NCBI GenBank assembly: GCA_023055505.1 | Contig: JALIRH010000001.1 | Span: forward strand, 95,634,530 to 95,698,529 | DNA length: 64,000 nucleotides | Source: Callipepla californica brunnescens | Taxonomy: Eukaryota; Chordata; Aves; Galliformes; Odontophoridae | Direction: 5' to 3' | Shown: one piece after another, positions 35,323 to 47,143 of the stretch | How positions within the stretch are numbered: the stretch's first letter is position 1 | How the letters are laid out: each line of letters opens with the position of its first letter | Position numbers and translations under genes: made by a program | Notes under the pieces: model-generated | What the model saw: the letters and a program-made list of their open reading frames with translations, nothing else | Told to the model about the DNA's origin: nothing | The model's database searches: none

Positions 35323-36240
35323 AATGAGTTTAAGTGAAAGTTGTACAGCAGTTCTATGATACAGCTCTGCTGAAGAGAGAGAGATTCTTATCATGAAAAT
35401 TTGACATGATTCAAGAATGCTAATGGAACTGCACTCATTAACATGGGCAACTAACAAGGATAATCCCCTAATTAGAAGATAGCAGGAGAATAGGGTGGAC
35501 AAATAGGGTGTGGCACATCAGTGGCACCAATCTGCAGCAGTCAGCAGAGCAGGAGAGTGCACAAGGAGGGCAGGAGGTGGCCTGCTTTCACTTTTTTGGG
35601 AGCAGCAGGGTACAGCCTTCTATTGAGTGGTGGCCACACACTACAACGGCTGTGGTCAGGTGATTATCCAGATTTGTAGGCCACAACTTTTCCAGGCACA
35701 TGCGTGCAGCAAGACAGATCTCCCAAGGAAAGAGCTTCCCAGATATTCAGTGGTGAGGAACTCCAGAATCTAGAAGTCATCAAGGAGTCTGGGGGCTGAG
35801 GAGGGTGTCATGAGTGCAAGTGTGCTCAGATGGGTGAGATTTTCAAGAAAGGGGCTAGGTTGTGCAAGGAAATTAGCATGCAGCACACTACCCAGGAATC
35901 TGATAGAGATATTGATATTGAGGTATTGCACTGTGACATGGGCAGACTGACAGTCCTGTCTTAGGTCCCTGCAAAGGGAAGAAGCTAAGCTTGCTTCCAA
36001 CCTTGAGCAGGTGGATGACAATAATGTGCAAGATGAGGAAGATTGGGCCTTAATTTCTGCCAGGAACAGAAGTCTCCTTCTTGTCCCACCAGTGGGGACA
36101 AAACAACAAATATAAAACTGTAGGAACAGAAAGACAAGAGGGTGTGGATAATGATTCAGACACAGAAGGGGGCAATCACATTAAGATGGTCCAAACAAGA
36201 ATCCAAGTTAGAGACAATGCAGCTAAAAAAAATATAAAGG

Positions 36241-36715
36241 GTTTTAGTATTTGGGGACTCTGTGCTGAGGGGCACTAAGGAACTGATTTGCCATCTAGGT
36301 AATCTCTCCAAGAATGTTTTGCAGCCTGCATCTGTGACACCAGGAAAAGGCTAGCAGGTATGAGAAAGCCAGAGGATTACCATCCAATCCTCCTCTTTCA
36401 AGTTGGGTCACAGAAAGCTGCAACTGGAAGATTACAAAATTTTAAGAGACTTTTTGTCCTTTGAGAGGACATTGAATGGATTAGGAGTACAGGTACTGTT
36501 ACCATCTATCCTTCTTCGATACCGGAACCCAGAAAGGAAGAGAACAAATTAGGGCACTGGTGGCACAGGCAGTCTTGCATTCTGGGTTTTAGTTTATGAT
36601 CTTGGACACATTTTGAGAGACCAAGTATGTTGACATCAGATGGGACACAACTGACCAGGTGTGACAAGAGTGTTCTGAGCAGCAAGATGCCTACACTGAT
36701 TAGTAGAACTCTAAA
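36241..36715 (+). pseudogene. CR1 ORF1 esterase domain relic (SGNH/GDSL type)
   Basis: Some CR1-clade elements carry a hydrolase of the SGNH/GDSL superfamily in ORF1; its exact role in retrotransposition is unsettled. Here the nucleophile block VLVFGDSVLRGTKELICHLG is readable at 36241-36300, with an intact GDS at 36253-36261. The distal block that should carry the Asp-x-x-His pair reads SDGTQLT at 36636-36656: the Asp (36639-36641) remains but the His position is Gln (CAA, 36648-36650). Frameshifts lie between the two blocks. Length (about 155 codons) fits the domain. It sits directly upstream of the ORF2 start, as in full-length CR1. It is non-functional by frame and by residue. Confidence 0.75.
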
Positions 36716-36718
36716 GGG

Positions 36719-38265
36719 ATGTATATGGTCATCGCCCAGCTGAAGTGCCTCTACACCAAAGCATGAAGTATAAGAAATAAGCAGGAGGAGTTGGAAGTTG
36801 TAGTGCGATTAGAAAAAATGTATACTGATTGCTATCTCAGTGGGAAAAATTGTACGACAGGAACACCACAATCAAGGATTGCAAGATTATTTAACAGATA
36901 GATAGGGAGAACAGGCAAGTAAGATGCTCTCTATGCTAAAAAGATAGATTGTTAAGAACTGCTCCTGAGAAAGAGCCAGACTGAGAACTTGTGGTCTAAA
37001 ATCAGGGACCAGACCAATAATGGACATCTGGAAGTAGAGGTCTAGTACAGGCCGCCTGATCAAGAGGGTCCTGTGGTTGAGGCCTTCTCACTTCAGCTAC
37101 AAAAAGCATTCAGGCAGTCATCCTGATGGGGGCTTTCAACCACCTGAATGTCTGCTAGGAAAGCAACATGGCAGGCTGCAAGCAATCCTGGAGATTTCTG
37201 ACACACACTGTGGATAATATTCTTGCCCTGGTATTAGACAAATCGAACAGAGGTGTTAAATGGACCTGGTGTTCAACAGTGCAGGCAAGCTCATTAGAGA
37301 GATTAAGACTGGGTGTAGTTTGGACAGTAGTGACAATGCTCTGGTTGAGTTTACAAATTCAAAGAATACAGAGCTGGCAAAAAAGCAAAGTCAGAACTTC
37401 AGAAGAGTAAACTTACAGCTGTTTAATAAATTATTGGATGAGATTGCCTGAGAAACTGTCCTTAGGGGCAAAGGAACAGGGCAGAGCTTGCAACCTTTCT
37501 GAGAATACAAGATCTCTCCCTCCTCCAATATTAGAAATCAAGCAGAAGAGGCAAGAAACTTGCTGAGCAAGTTTGAAATGCTGGTCAAACTGAGAGAAAA
37601 GAGGAAAGTACAGGCAATGGAAGTATGCCAAAAAGATGCCATCTGGATATGCAGAGATGGGATTAGCAAAGTCAAGGCATGGATAGAACTGATCTTGGCA
37701 AGGGATATAAAAACTGACAAGGATTCTACAGGTACAGTGGTCAGAAGATCAAGGTCAAAGAAAGCATATTTCTCTGACAAATAAGAAGGGATAAACAATA
37801 ATTATGGAGATAGAGAAGGCTGAGGTACTGAATGAGTTTATTGCCTCAGTCTTCTCACATCTCTTAAATCCCTGATCCTCTATGTGAGGATTGGAACAGC
37901 AAAATCCCTCCCACTGTAAGCAAAAAAAAAGCAATGTATACAAGTCTGTGGGGCCAGACAACATGCATTCCAGGGTCATGAAGAAACTAGAAGATGTAGT
38001 TGCCAAGTCACACATGTACTTGAAAAGTCATGGCTGCCAGGTGAAGACCCTGGTGACCGGATAAAGGGAAATATCACTCTCGTTTTTTGAAAATGTAGAA
38101 AGAAGATTTGGGGAATTACATGTTATTGAGCCTCATGTTTATGTCTGGGGAAATCATGGAACAAATCATCCTGGAAGATATAACTCTCTCAGCAGAGCAA
38201 GAGAGATGATTATCCTCCTCTCCTCTGCTCTCACAAGGACTCATTTGGAGTATTTCATCTAAGTC
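36719..38265 (+). pseudogene. CR1 ORF2 relic of copy M (endonuclease, connector, broken reverse transcriptase)
   Basis: ORF2 encodes the endonuclease and reverse transcriptase that drive CR1 retrotransposition. The visible order is the start block (about 36719-36830), the YRPP block (37047), the endonuclease end (37262-37360), the connector (37380-37710) and the entry to reverse transcriptase (VKTLVTG, then an EIMEQIILED-like block near 38040-38180). The endonuclease SDH motif reads SDN (about 37331-37340), losing the catalytic His. About 36830-37040 is poorly readable and may hold a deletion. The palm with the FADD box is absent. The longest open pieces (63-74 codons at 37260-37451 and 37560-37784) are residues of one original frame. 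Confidence 0.8.
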
Positions 38266-40591
38266 TATATCCCCCAACACAAGAAAGAAGAGGGAGCTGG
38301 GCATGACTTCAAATTTTAAAATGGATGATAATTTAGGAGATAAATACTTCAAGATTAGAAAAGAGCTAAATTTGGTGCTCTGATCCAGTAAGTGGAATTT
38401 TATGACGAGGTTAAATTTCCTCTGGCTACAGGAAGTTTTTCATATGAAGAAGGGGAAAACAATAAGTCAGTCTCAAGGAAAATACAATGTTGCAGGAAAA
38501 TAATGTATTCTACATACCCAGCTGGTCTCAGAGAGCCTGCTAGCAGCTTTTCTTTCCTGTTCAAGCTGGCAACATCTGTTTCTTAAGTGAAAGAGCACAA
38601 AGAAAATGAGCACACACAGTCAAGCAAGGAGTCATGCAGGTGAAGGAAGTGATTTACTATATTTCTAGCAGATTGTTTCTGCTGGAAAAAAAAAAATGCT
38701 GGGCTTAAACGTGCTTCTGTTAAAATTATTTATTTCACACTCTTCTTATTTTTGCCTTTTTTAGTCTCAGTGGGATGGAAGAAAACTTGTAATTTTATTA
38801 AAATAAATGCAAAAATACAGAGTAGAGAAAAATATAATTACCTCAGTGAATGAAAACAGATCCCATAAAAGTTAACGGAGAAAATTAATTGATTAATTGT
38901 TGGAAAAAGGAATTTGACCTGCTCTAAAGGATCTGCTGTTAGATTCCTCAGGGATATGACAAGTTGAGGATTTTGGATTGTTCAATGGGAAAAAATGTTA
39001 AACGATGGGAAAACTATCAGAAACAAGCCAGCTGTAGTGGAACTTACTGCAACTTCCTATGTCCAAGGCACCACTTCTCAAACAAAGAATAACCAAGTAA
39101 AATATTACATTTCTAATGTAAAACACATTTGAAAGTTAACAGTTTCAAAAAACAGGCAGAATGGAATTTGAACAACTGAAAACAGGTAATAGTATAGATT
39201 ATTAACAAGTTACATTTAAGAGATTTGATTTTTTGAGGATGCAAAATAACTGCTGAAGTAGCAGATGTAACAAACATTTGCACTTTAAGAAGGTGTGTGA
39301 CGCAGTACAAACTGGTGTGTTTTAGACAATGTGATACTGACGTACAAATCCTCAACTACTTTAAAAAAATGATTGGAAACTTGAGGCCATATGACAAATT
39401 ATGATAGATTATCATCAAAAAGCTGACAAACAAAGTGTTAGAAAATTGTACTGTTAAATAAATGACTAATCTGGTGAGGAATGTGTAGCAAGGTGTTAAA
39501 ATATGCATACCACATAACTGACCAAAAAAAAATGATAAGGTAAAGCCTTAAGTCTTCAATGGAACAGGCTCCAAGCCTGTCTATCTACTTCACAAAAAAA
39601 AAAAATACAGAGACCCAAACAGGGAGAGCTGGTGCTGTGGTTCTGAGGTAACTTCTCAAACCTTTAAAAAACCCAGATTTGATCTCTCTACGCCAAATTA
39701 GCCATCAGAGGGATTAGTTTAAGATTATTTATATGCTTCAGGCCCTGGTGTAGGACACTACCAGCATGGCATGACACTGTCCCATTTTCACATTTAGTAT
39801 GTAGATCTGAAGGCCTTCCAAAAGAAAATTTAATTGAAATGCAACCAAGTCCCTAATGAATCAACAATTTCTGAGGATAAATGTTTTACAAAAAACTTCA
39901 AAGCTGTTTTGTTAGCTATTACTTGTCTGCCTAATGAGGACAGAAGGCCTACAAATATGCTTAAAGCTGAATTACCACTTGAATCTTCAACATCAGTGGA
40001 ATACCAGTTGGTTCATACATTATTGTGTTTAGCCAAAGAACAAAATCAGTTCTTCATAGTCATCTCTTTCATCAGCTAGCTTGAAAATAGGTTTTATTTT
40101 CGTGATATTTTGAATATCTTATAATATTCTTTAATTCTTCATTCTTTTTAACTATTTTACTTCACCATGTCCTTTCAACTTTTCTTTTTCCTGTTTCAAA
40201 GAACTCATTGCTGTCTTTGGTTAATCTCACACGCAGATGTAAATTGAATAGCAGACTACCAGAACATCTCATTAATCATTTCAGTTTTGTTCTGACTGAA
40301 ATGTTAATATTACTTTTTAATAGAGTTTTCTTCTATGGATAAAAAGCAATTTATTTCTGAGCAAATTTCTCCATCATCTTCTTTCCCAGTAACAACAGGC
40401 AGCATCATTATGTGTTTTCCAAGCCCATAGCATCATCAGCATCTTCATCACAGGCCTATCTGAAAATTCTATGCCCTGCATATGGCTGTCCTTGGAAATG
40501 CTCTTCAGAAGGACTCTCAGTACCACTACTACTATAGAAGCATCTTTGTCTCTACAAAGCACTCCAAAAATTATGGTCCAGTAAAAAGGAT

Positions 40592-40646
40592 TGGGTTGTT
40601 TTGTTGTTTTTTTGTTGCTGTTGATTTTGTTTTTGTTTTTGTTTTG
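40592..40646 (+). repeat. G(T)n-rich low-complexity sequence
   Basis: GTTTT/GTTTTT-type units with a few GCTG interruptions. Confidence 0.7.
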
Positions 40647-43600
40647 CCATGACTAGTAAGACACTGATTTTTTTTACTGACAAATAATGAGGGTTCTCAA
40701 AACTTGCCATGGTTTGCCATGGTTAGCTATAGTAAGTATTGCCCAGTGGTTAAGTGACTATTAGGTATCCTGTTTTAGCACAATTTAATTGTTGCTGCTA
40801 CTAATAACATCTTTTTCTTTTCTGTTACAATGTTAAATCTTATTTAGACTAACATTGAATGTATAGCCCTTTATACATAGTGAGCACCCTTTCACCATAA
40901 CTAGCCCTTTCCAGTGTAACATAATACCTCATCCGCTAATGCTAAAATGAAAATTGTTCACCTCACTTAAAGTATACCTTGAAAAACATCACCTCCCTGT
41001 GTTCTCCATGACTCGTTCTTCACTCCCTCTGGCAACAAGAGTGATGATCTTGTCTTTGCTCCTCAAAGCCCTTCCTGTCTTAAACTTACACTACCTAATT
41101 CAGTAACAGGAAATAAAGGTTTATTCTCCATAGAATTCTAAGGTTTTTCATCTTCTCCTCAGCAGTAGGAAAAAATATTTTTGTACTCATCATTCTTCAT
41201 ATTTTTCATGAGACACAGCAAGAATATTGTCTAGCGATACATAAATCTTCTTAATCTCTCTGTAAAACACTTTTCTTTTTTTTTTTGTCTGAAGCATACT
41301 AAAATTATATAGTGCTACACAGCTGGTATTTATAAATAGCAAGACCTGTCTGACTGAATATTATGTCTTGTTCCTCAGTCTGTTTCAACAGATTAACCTA
41401 TATGTATTTGTGAATTGCCTTAATTGGGATTATCCATTGTTAATTGTTTGTTCAAGATCTGCAGAGCCCTGGTTTGTACATATATTTTACACCCACTGTT
41501 CCCACATATTTCCACTAGATGAAAGAGAAGTTAACTCCTGGTTCTCAGTCCAAACAACACCAACTAGCTTATGCACACACAGCCTTAAGCTACTACAAAC
41601 TCAAACAGAGCAAGGGAGAATTTTATTAGTCCAAAGTAGAGCAAGGAATTATAATTTAAGTAGTGTGAGGAATCAGATGGCCCTTTTTTTCTTAACAATA
41701 CAGATATATCCTAAATATGTTAGAACTAATAACTATAGCAACATGAAATGTGGACTTATGAGGCACATTTTCTTCCTTTCTAAAGAAATGGCATACTGAG
41801 CCTGTTTTGAACTTTGCAGAATGGCAGTTTGGAAATAGCTAGTGAAATGATTTCTACTATCTTTTAGGTTTACCACAACATTTCCCATGTCTTTTCATCC
41901 CCACGTTGCTGTGATGTCTGAGTTTGCTTCAAATTCATCCATTAGCAGAGGTATATACAGTAGGAATTTTTTTTTAAGTGTTCGACAGGATGGCCTCTTC
42001 ATAGAGAAAGAAACAATTTTTAACGTATTTCACAATATTCTGGAGAAATGCAGGCAACAGAGGTTAATAGCTTGAACATTTAAATGATTATTCAGATACT
42101 TATTTTTATTTTTAGATTTTTTTAGCCTTCATTGTCACTTACTTTTTTAGACACTGTTATAAGTTTGTGCTGGTTTAAAATGACTTTTCATAAACCAGAT
42201 AAGAATGAGCAAAAACTAAGACTTGAACACCACACAAATACACTTTTTCAGATATTACTCTATCAATTGCAACTCAAAAACTATAGCAATATAAGAGATT
42301 TAAATACAATATACGTGGAATTCAAGAGTCATCCCTTCCTGCAAATATTCCAGTAAAAACTCTAAACCATTAATGTAGAAAGGTGATTCAAGTAAAAGAT
42401 ATTATATGTGTTTTATGCAAAATTTGTCTCAAGGCATAAATGCTGTTCTGAGTCTGTCCTTAATTCCACTTATTTTGCAAAATACAGAGCAATAAAGTAA
42501 GAAGGGTGTGTTCTGAATTATTTCTTCATCAGGCTACAGATTTCTACAAAACAATGTATTTAAAATATTTTGATTTCTGGAAAAATCCACTCTTATTAGG
42601 TATTTTAATCTTAATAGAACTGTTTGTTTCATTTGAATTTGAAAATAACTTATGAAAAGCTCTACATGTGGTATTACATAGCATTCCTAAATATCTTCAA
42701 GGGGGTAACGGAACTTCTCAGCAAGAGGAATTAGACATACAAAGCCAGATAGGTTCTTCTCACTATTAGATCAGCCTGCGATACAGATTACTGTAAATAA
42801 ACAGCAGACAGTGAAGCAAGTCCAAAATTACAACAGGAAGAACTTAGCCCAATTTTTGGTTTACCTTCTCCTTATGAAAGCAATAATCACTTCATTGTTT
42901 TGATATTTTTTATTTCTTATTTGAAAGTTCCCTGTAAATGCAAATTTGGGGAGTTTAAAAAATATATTTACTTTACTCATATTTACCTATCCACCCAGTT
43001 TTATGGACTATAAACAGATTGCTCAGATGTGGGTTATATCAGTCAGATACCTGACTTAGTCCTTCTAGCTTGCATTTTCAGACTGTGTGATTAACTTACT
43101 CAGAGATAATTCAACCAACATTTACCAGCAGGAAATATATAGAATTGTTAAAATCACTACATATCTGAAGTAAACAGACCTAGTTATACTCTTATCAATA
43201 CTGACTTTGAGTCGCTGACATAAACTGAATATCTATGTGAACATCTACACACAGTTTTATCTAATAGAGTATACAATGACTTACGTCCATGAAAGATTGC
43301 ACCTTTGTTTCAAGACTAGTTGAAGGAAAACTTAAGGATTTTGACATAGTTCAGCTGAATTTAGATGAGCAAAATTAGGGACATAAGGGAGCAAATCACA
43401 GTTTCCAAGTCAGCATACTCTGACTGGGGGATCTTCAGTTTGATGGTCAGCTGGTAACTACTCATTTGACTATTCACTGATAACAACCCTCCTCATTGCA
43501 CAGAACCCAGAAGTGAGCAAAAAGTTTGGCATTTCCTTAGCTGAAACATCATCTTACTTTCCAATATTTAAAGTAAGGATCACTGTAAACATATAAAAAA

Positions 43601-46600
43601 GCATATGTGAGAGAGCTCATGTGGTTAAAATAAATAAATAAATCCCTTGGTGAATGAGTATATGTCCCTTTTATATATATATATTCAAGGAGAGTAAGGA
43701 CAGTAACTGAGGGTGCTGACTGATATGCAAGGTAGGTTCTCTTCCTTTTTCCTGCTCTGCATGGCATCTCCCAGGCCAACCAGGAGAAAGCTCTACAGCT
43801 TTGCAAATGATTCTAATGGGTGCTCTATGATTACATGCATACTCTCTGCACTATAAAAAGGTAGAAGCACTTAAAGGTCTGAATGTACAAAAATTTCTCA
43901 CTCTCCCACTTCAAATGTACTAACAGAAGCTTGAAATATTATATTTGCTTTGATCATCCCAAGTTCAGAAAGTTTTTTCCTACTGCGGACAGGAATAAGC
44001 TACAATCCATCTTTGGTAATCTGCTCTCTAGATCTTAATCATATATTTATAAAGACATTTCCTCTTTACAAATAAACGTAGAGTGAAACAGAATAAATAT
44101 TCATTTAAAAACCAAATGTTTATGTTTAGGAAAATGCCTGTTTACCAAGAATTCCTTAAACAGAATGATGACCTCCAGCTGCAGGAAAGGTTTCCATTAA
44201 AGTGCTTTTGTTTTCTTTGCTCTCAGTATTGTAGCAGAGTGACTCTGCTGAATTGTGACTGAGTTAGGGTTTCAAGTTACATCGAATCCTTCCTTCTATC
44301 TGTAACAGGAAGACTGCGGTAGTGTAAATTGGCTGGTTAGGTGATGAAAGGGCATGATAACAACACAAAGAATGCAAAACCTGTTGATCTCTATATGTAA
44401 TGTAATAACGGATGTTTCCTTTAGAAAAAGGATTCTATAAAAAATAATAATAATGTGATGGATAAGAGTACAGCAGCATGGGAGGCAAGCATACCTCCTA
44501 ACTCTTTCTCCCCAGTTTTCCTGACAGTAGTCTAAAAGCATGTTCAGAACATTCTCCAGCTAACAGTAATACCCTAGGCTGATCCTTCTTCTTGCATCAT
44601 TTTCACACGGTTGCTTTCTAAAGAGGCTGCCTCATCACACAGTTGAATCACTCCCTACTGAGATCACCCTGAAGGAGGCTAATGTGCAAAACAGTCTGTC
44701 ACTTCACTGTTGCTCTGAAAATTTGGAGAAGGAAACTAAGACACAGATTCATTGGAATATGTTTGACACCTCTTCTGTATAGGTTCACTTTAGGATCCAG
44801 TTCTACATTCTCCAGTTCCTTGATCTTTCTCTTAAACCAACCTACGAATTAATCTCTTCCTTTGTGACCCATCATTAATGCTCTAATCTCTTCTCAAAGA
44901 CAGTTTCTTCTTGACCAAGTGGTCTCCATGGCCCTCTAATAACTTACCTCCTTATCTGAGAACATAACCACAGTCTGTTGTGAAATAGACCACTCACATG
45001 ATCCATCATGACACCAACAGCTGGAATTCATTTGATTTTTTTTTTATTATTCCTCACTGATAAAATATTGAATAGAAATTTACTAAGATAATACTTGGCA
45101 TATTTCCTTGAAACACAATGGCTCCATTCTTAAAACATGTGAATTATTGATATTTTATAAAGCACTGATTAGTGAGACCTTTGTACCATTCAGTACACAC
45201 ACAAGTCATTTTCTTCAGTTCAAACCAAGATTAATAACATGCAGAAATCAATAATATATACAGGTGTCCTATCTCTGGCACTGCAGAGAAGTGAAGACAA
45301 GCACATTACAGTTTCCAAACCAAAGTATGAGGAATTTAGCTATTTACTTTCATAGCTGAACCAAACTGAGGTACATTTTAGGTAGTGATAAATTGATTTT
45401 TTAAGCTATGGTTTGAGCGGACAGGAAAATCATACAATAATCAAAGTTGTACATATGAAAGTACCTTTGTTAAATGCTGCTGAGTAATTGTTTCCTATGA
45501 AGAAAACTCTTTTCCTACTTACATTTGGTTAAGCAGTACTTTAATCTTTGTGAAAACTTGTAAGGAGAAATCTTACGGAAGTCATCCAGAATGGGCAGTT
45601 CAGGGTTTAAAATCTCAGAGATTTTTGTTTACAATGACAATTATAAAATAGATCCCTCTGGCCATGAACCATTATTTTTTCTATTTACTCCCTAGACATT
45701 TTAGCTCAAGGTTATTTAGATTTGTCCATCTCCTTCACATTATGAGTAATTTGTTACCTAAAATCCTAAACTATCCTTAGGGCTATTCAAATCTCATAAT
45801 CAGAACTGTGAAGCATTCCATTTTAAATATTCTTTCTATTCTTGTATCTACAAGATAATTTTAGTAGTCACTGTTGCAAGTCAAGACACAATAAGGTACT
45901 TTTATTTCTATTATCAAAATTTCTCACTCTCATGTGGTATTTGTAATCAAATACATTCTGATTCAATATATTATGTCAAGGATTCTATTCATATAAAAAT
46001 TTTGTCATTGTCCTTGAAAATATGAAGGTAATCACATATTTAGCTCACATCAGTTTGGCAGTCTAGACTAAATTCAGATGGCTGAATTGAAGCTGAAGTT
46101 CCTTCACCCAATCCCTCAGGGGAAAAAAAAGAAACAATTCAGACTCCTGAAGGATGCAAGTAGATAGTCCAAGAAGCAAAGACTCACCAAACACCATTCT
46201 TATGTGGCTAAGGGAATGGAGAAGAATCAGTAATGCTCATTACCCGAACATAATTTTGGCCATTCTTTCTCCTCTCCTATACATCCATGAAACTAACATC
46301 AGCCAACATCATCTCCTTCACAAAGCAGGAGTTTTCAGAACAGTCTGCCAGAAACCACAAACAAAATTTGTTGTTAGGGTGACCAAGACAGAGGTACTAA
46401 TTTTTCTAGCCATCTTTCTCACAGGGATCTCTCTATTCTATAGTATGGGCTTTCCTACTTTAGATGGGCCCTTTCCTGCCCAGAGAGGCCTAGCTCCAAG
46501 TATTCTCCCTGAACTAGCTAATCTGAATAGAGCAGGGTGAGGGCAACGTGAGCATAACAGAGGGGGGGAGAAGCTTCAGGTTTCATCTTTTCAAAACAAT

Positions 46601-47109
46601 CCATTTAGACAGTTCCTGAAAGGGAAGAAACTGTCACATGGATTAATATTGGCTACTGCTGCTCAAGAAGCTGCAGAGAAAATAGGTTGTTGAGGTTTAA
46701 GTAGCTGTAATACAAGTAGGTTTGTTTTCTTTGCTTGATTTATTTGTTTTTCTACAGTCCCCTCTGTCTTGACCTCCTCAGTATGCAGCTACATGGTCTG
46801 TCTTTATAGTAGTTTTGGTCATGTACAGAAACCTGTTTTAAGTGACCACCCAAAAGACTAGCAAAACTAATTCACCCCTAAGAGCTAGACTTTATACAAA
46901 GACGAAAATAAAGCAGATATAGAACCATCACAGTCCATATGAAAATAATTGCCCAATAATAATCTAATTCAATATTTCACTTTAAGTTTAAATGAATTGT
47001 GTGTGACCATATAACAAAAAACTGGAAAGAGGTTTTCTAAAGCAAGTAGTAGAACTGACCTTCCATAAAGTGCTGTTTGCTGATAATATAATCTTTAATG
47101 CTGTGATGA

Positions 47110-47143
47110 ATATATACATATACATATATATATATATATATAA
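47110..47143. repeat. (TA)n/(CATA)n repeat
   Basis: TATATACATATACATATATA is followed by TA units. Confidence 0.9.

Larger units (their letters stand above)
33313..35504. other. AT-rich non-coding stretch
   Basis: It contains a T25 run (34293-34317), a TG repeat (34505-34537) and a small tandem duplication (35281-35322). Otherwise nothing was recognised. Confidence 0.5.
35505..38320 (+). mobile_element. CR1 LINE fragment M, near full-length but centrally deleted and decayed
   Basis: This is the longest CR1 here. 35505-36715 is ORF1: a lysine/glutamate-rich middle (SLQREEAKLASNLEQVDDN near 35960-36020), EEDWALISARNRS, then a GDSL-type esterase block. ORF2 begins near 36719 (MYMVIAQLKCLYTKA, then KQEELEVVVRLEK). 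It continues through YRPPDQEGPVVEAF (about 37047-37090), LVFNSAGKLIREIKTG (37262-37310) and the connector (CRDGISKVKAWIELILARDI, 37651-37710). The reverse-transcriptase start (about 38120-38180) follows. It then jumps to a thumb-like LLCS..KDSFGVFH block (38215-38265) and ends near 38320 without a 3' UTR or octamer tail. Stops occur in every frame. Confidence 0.88.

Noticed and set aside
41368..41799. 143-codon plus-strand frame
   Set aside because: No domain that I recognise, no ATG at its proposed start, AT-driven composition and no supporting splice or promoter signal. This length is expected by chance in 64 kb.
46154..46540. 128-codon plus-strand frame with a hydrophobic segment (VLIFLAIFLTGISLFY)
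   Set aside because: A single membrane-like stretch is common in chance AT-rich frames. No homology recognised, and no second exon or promoter seen.
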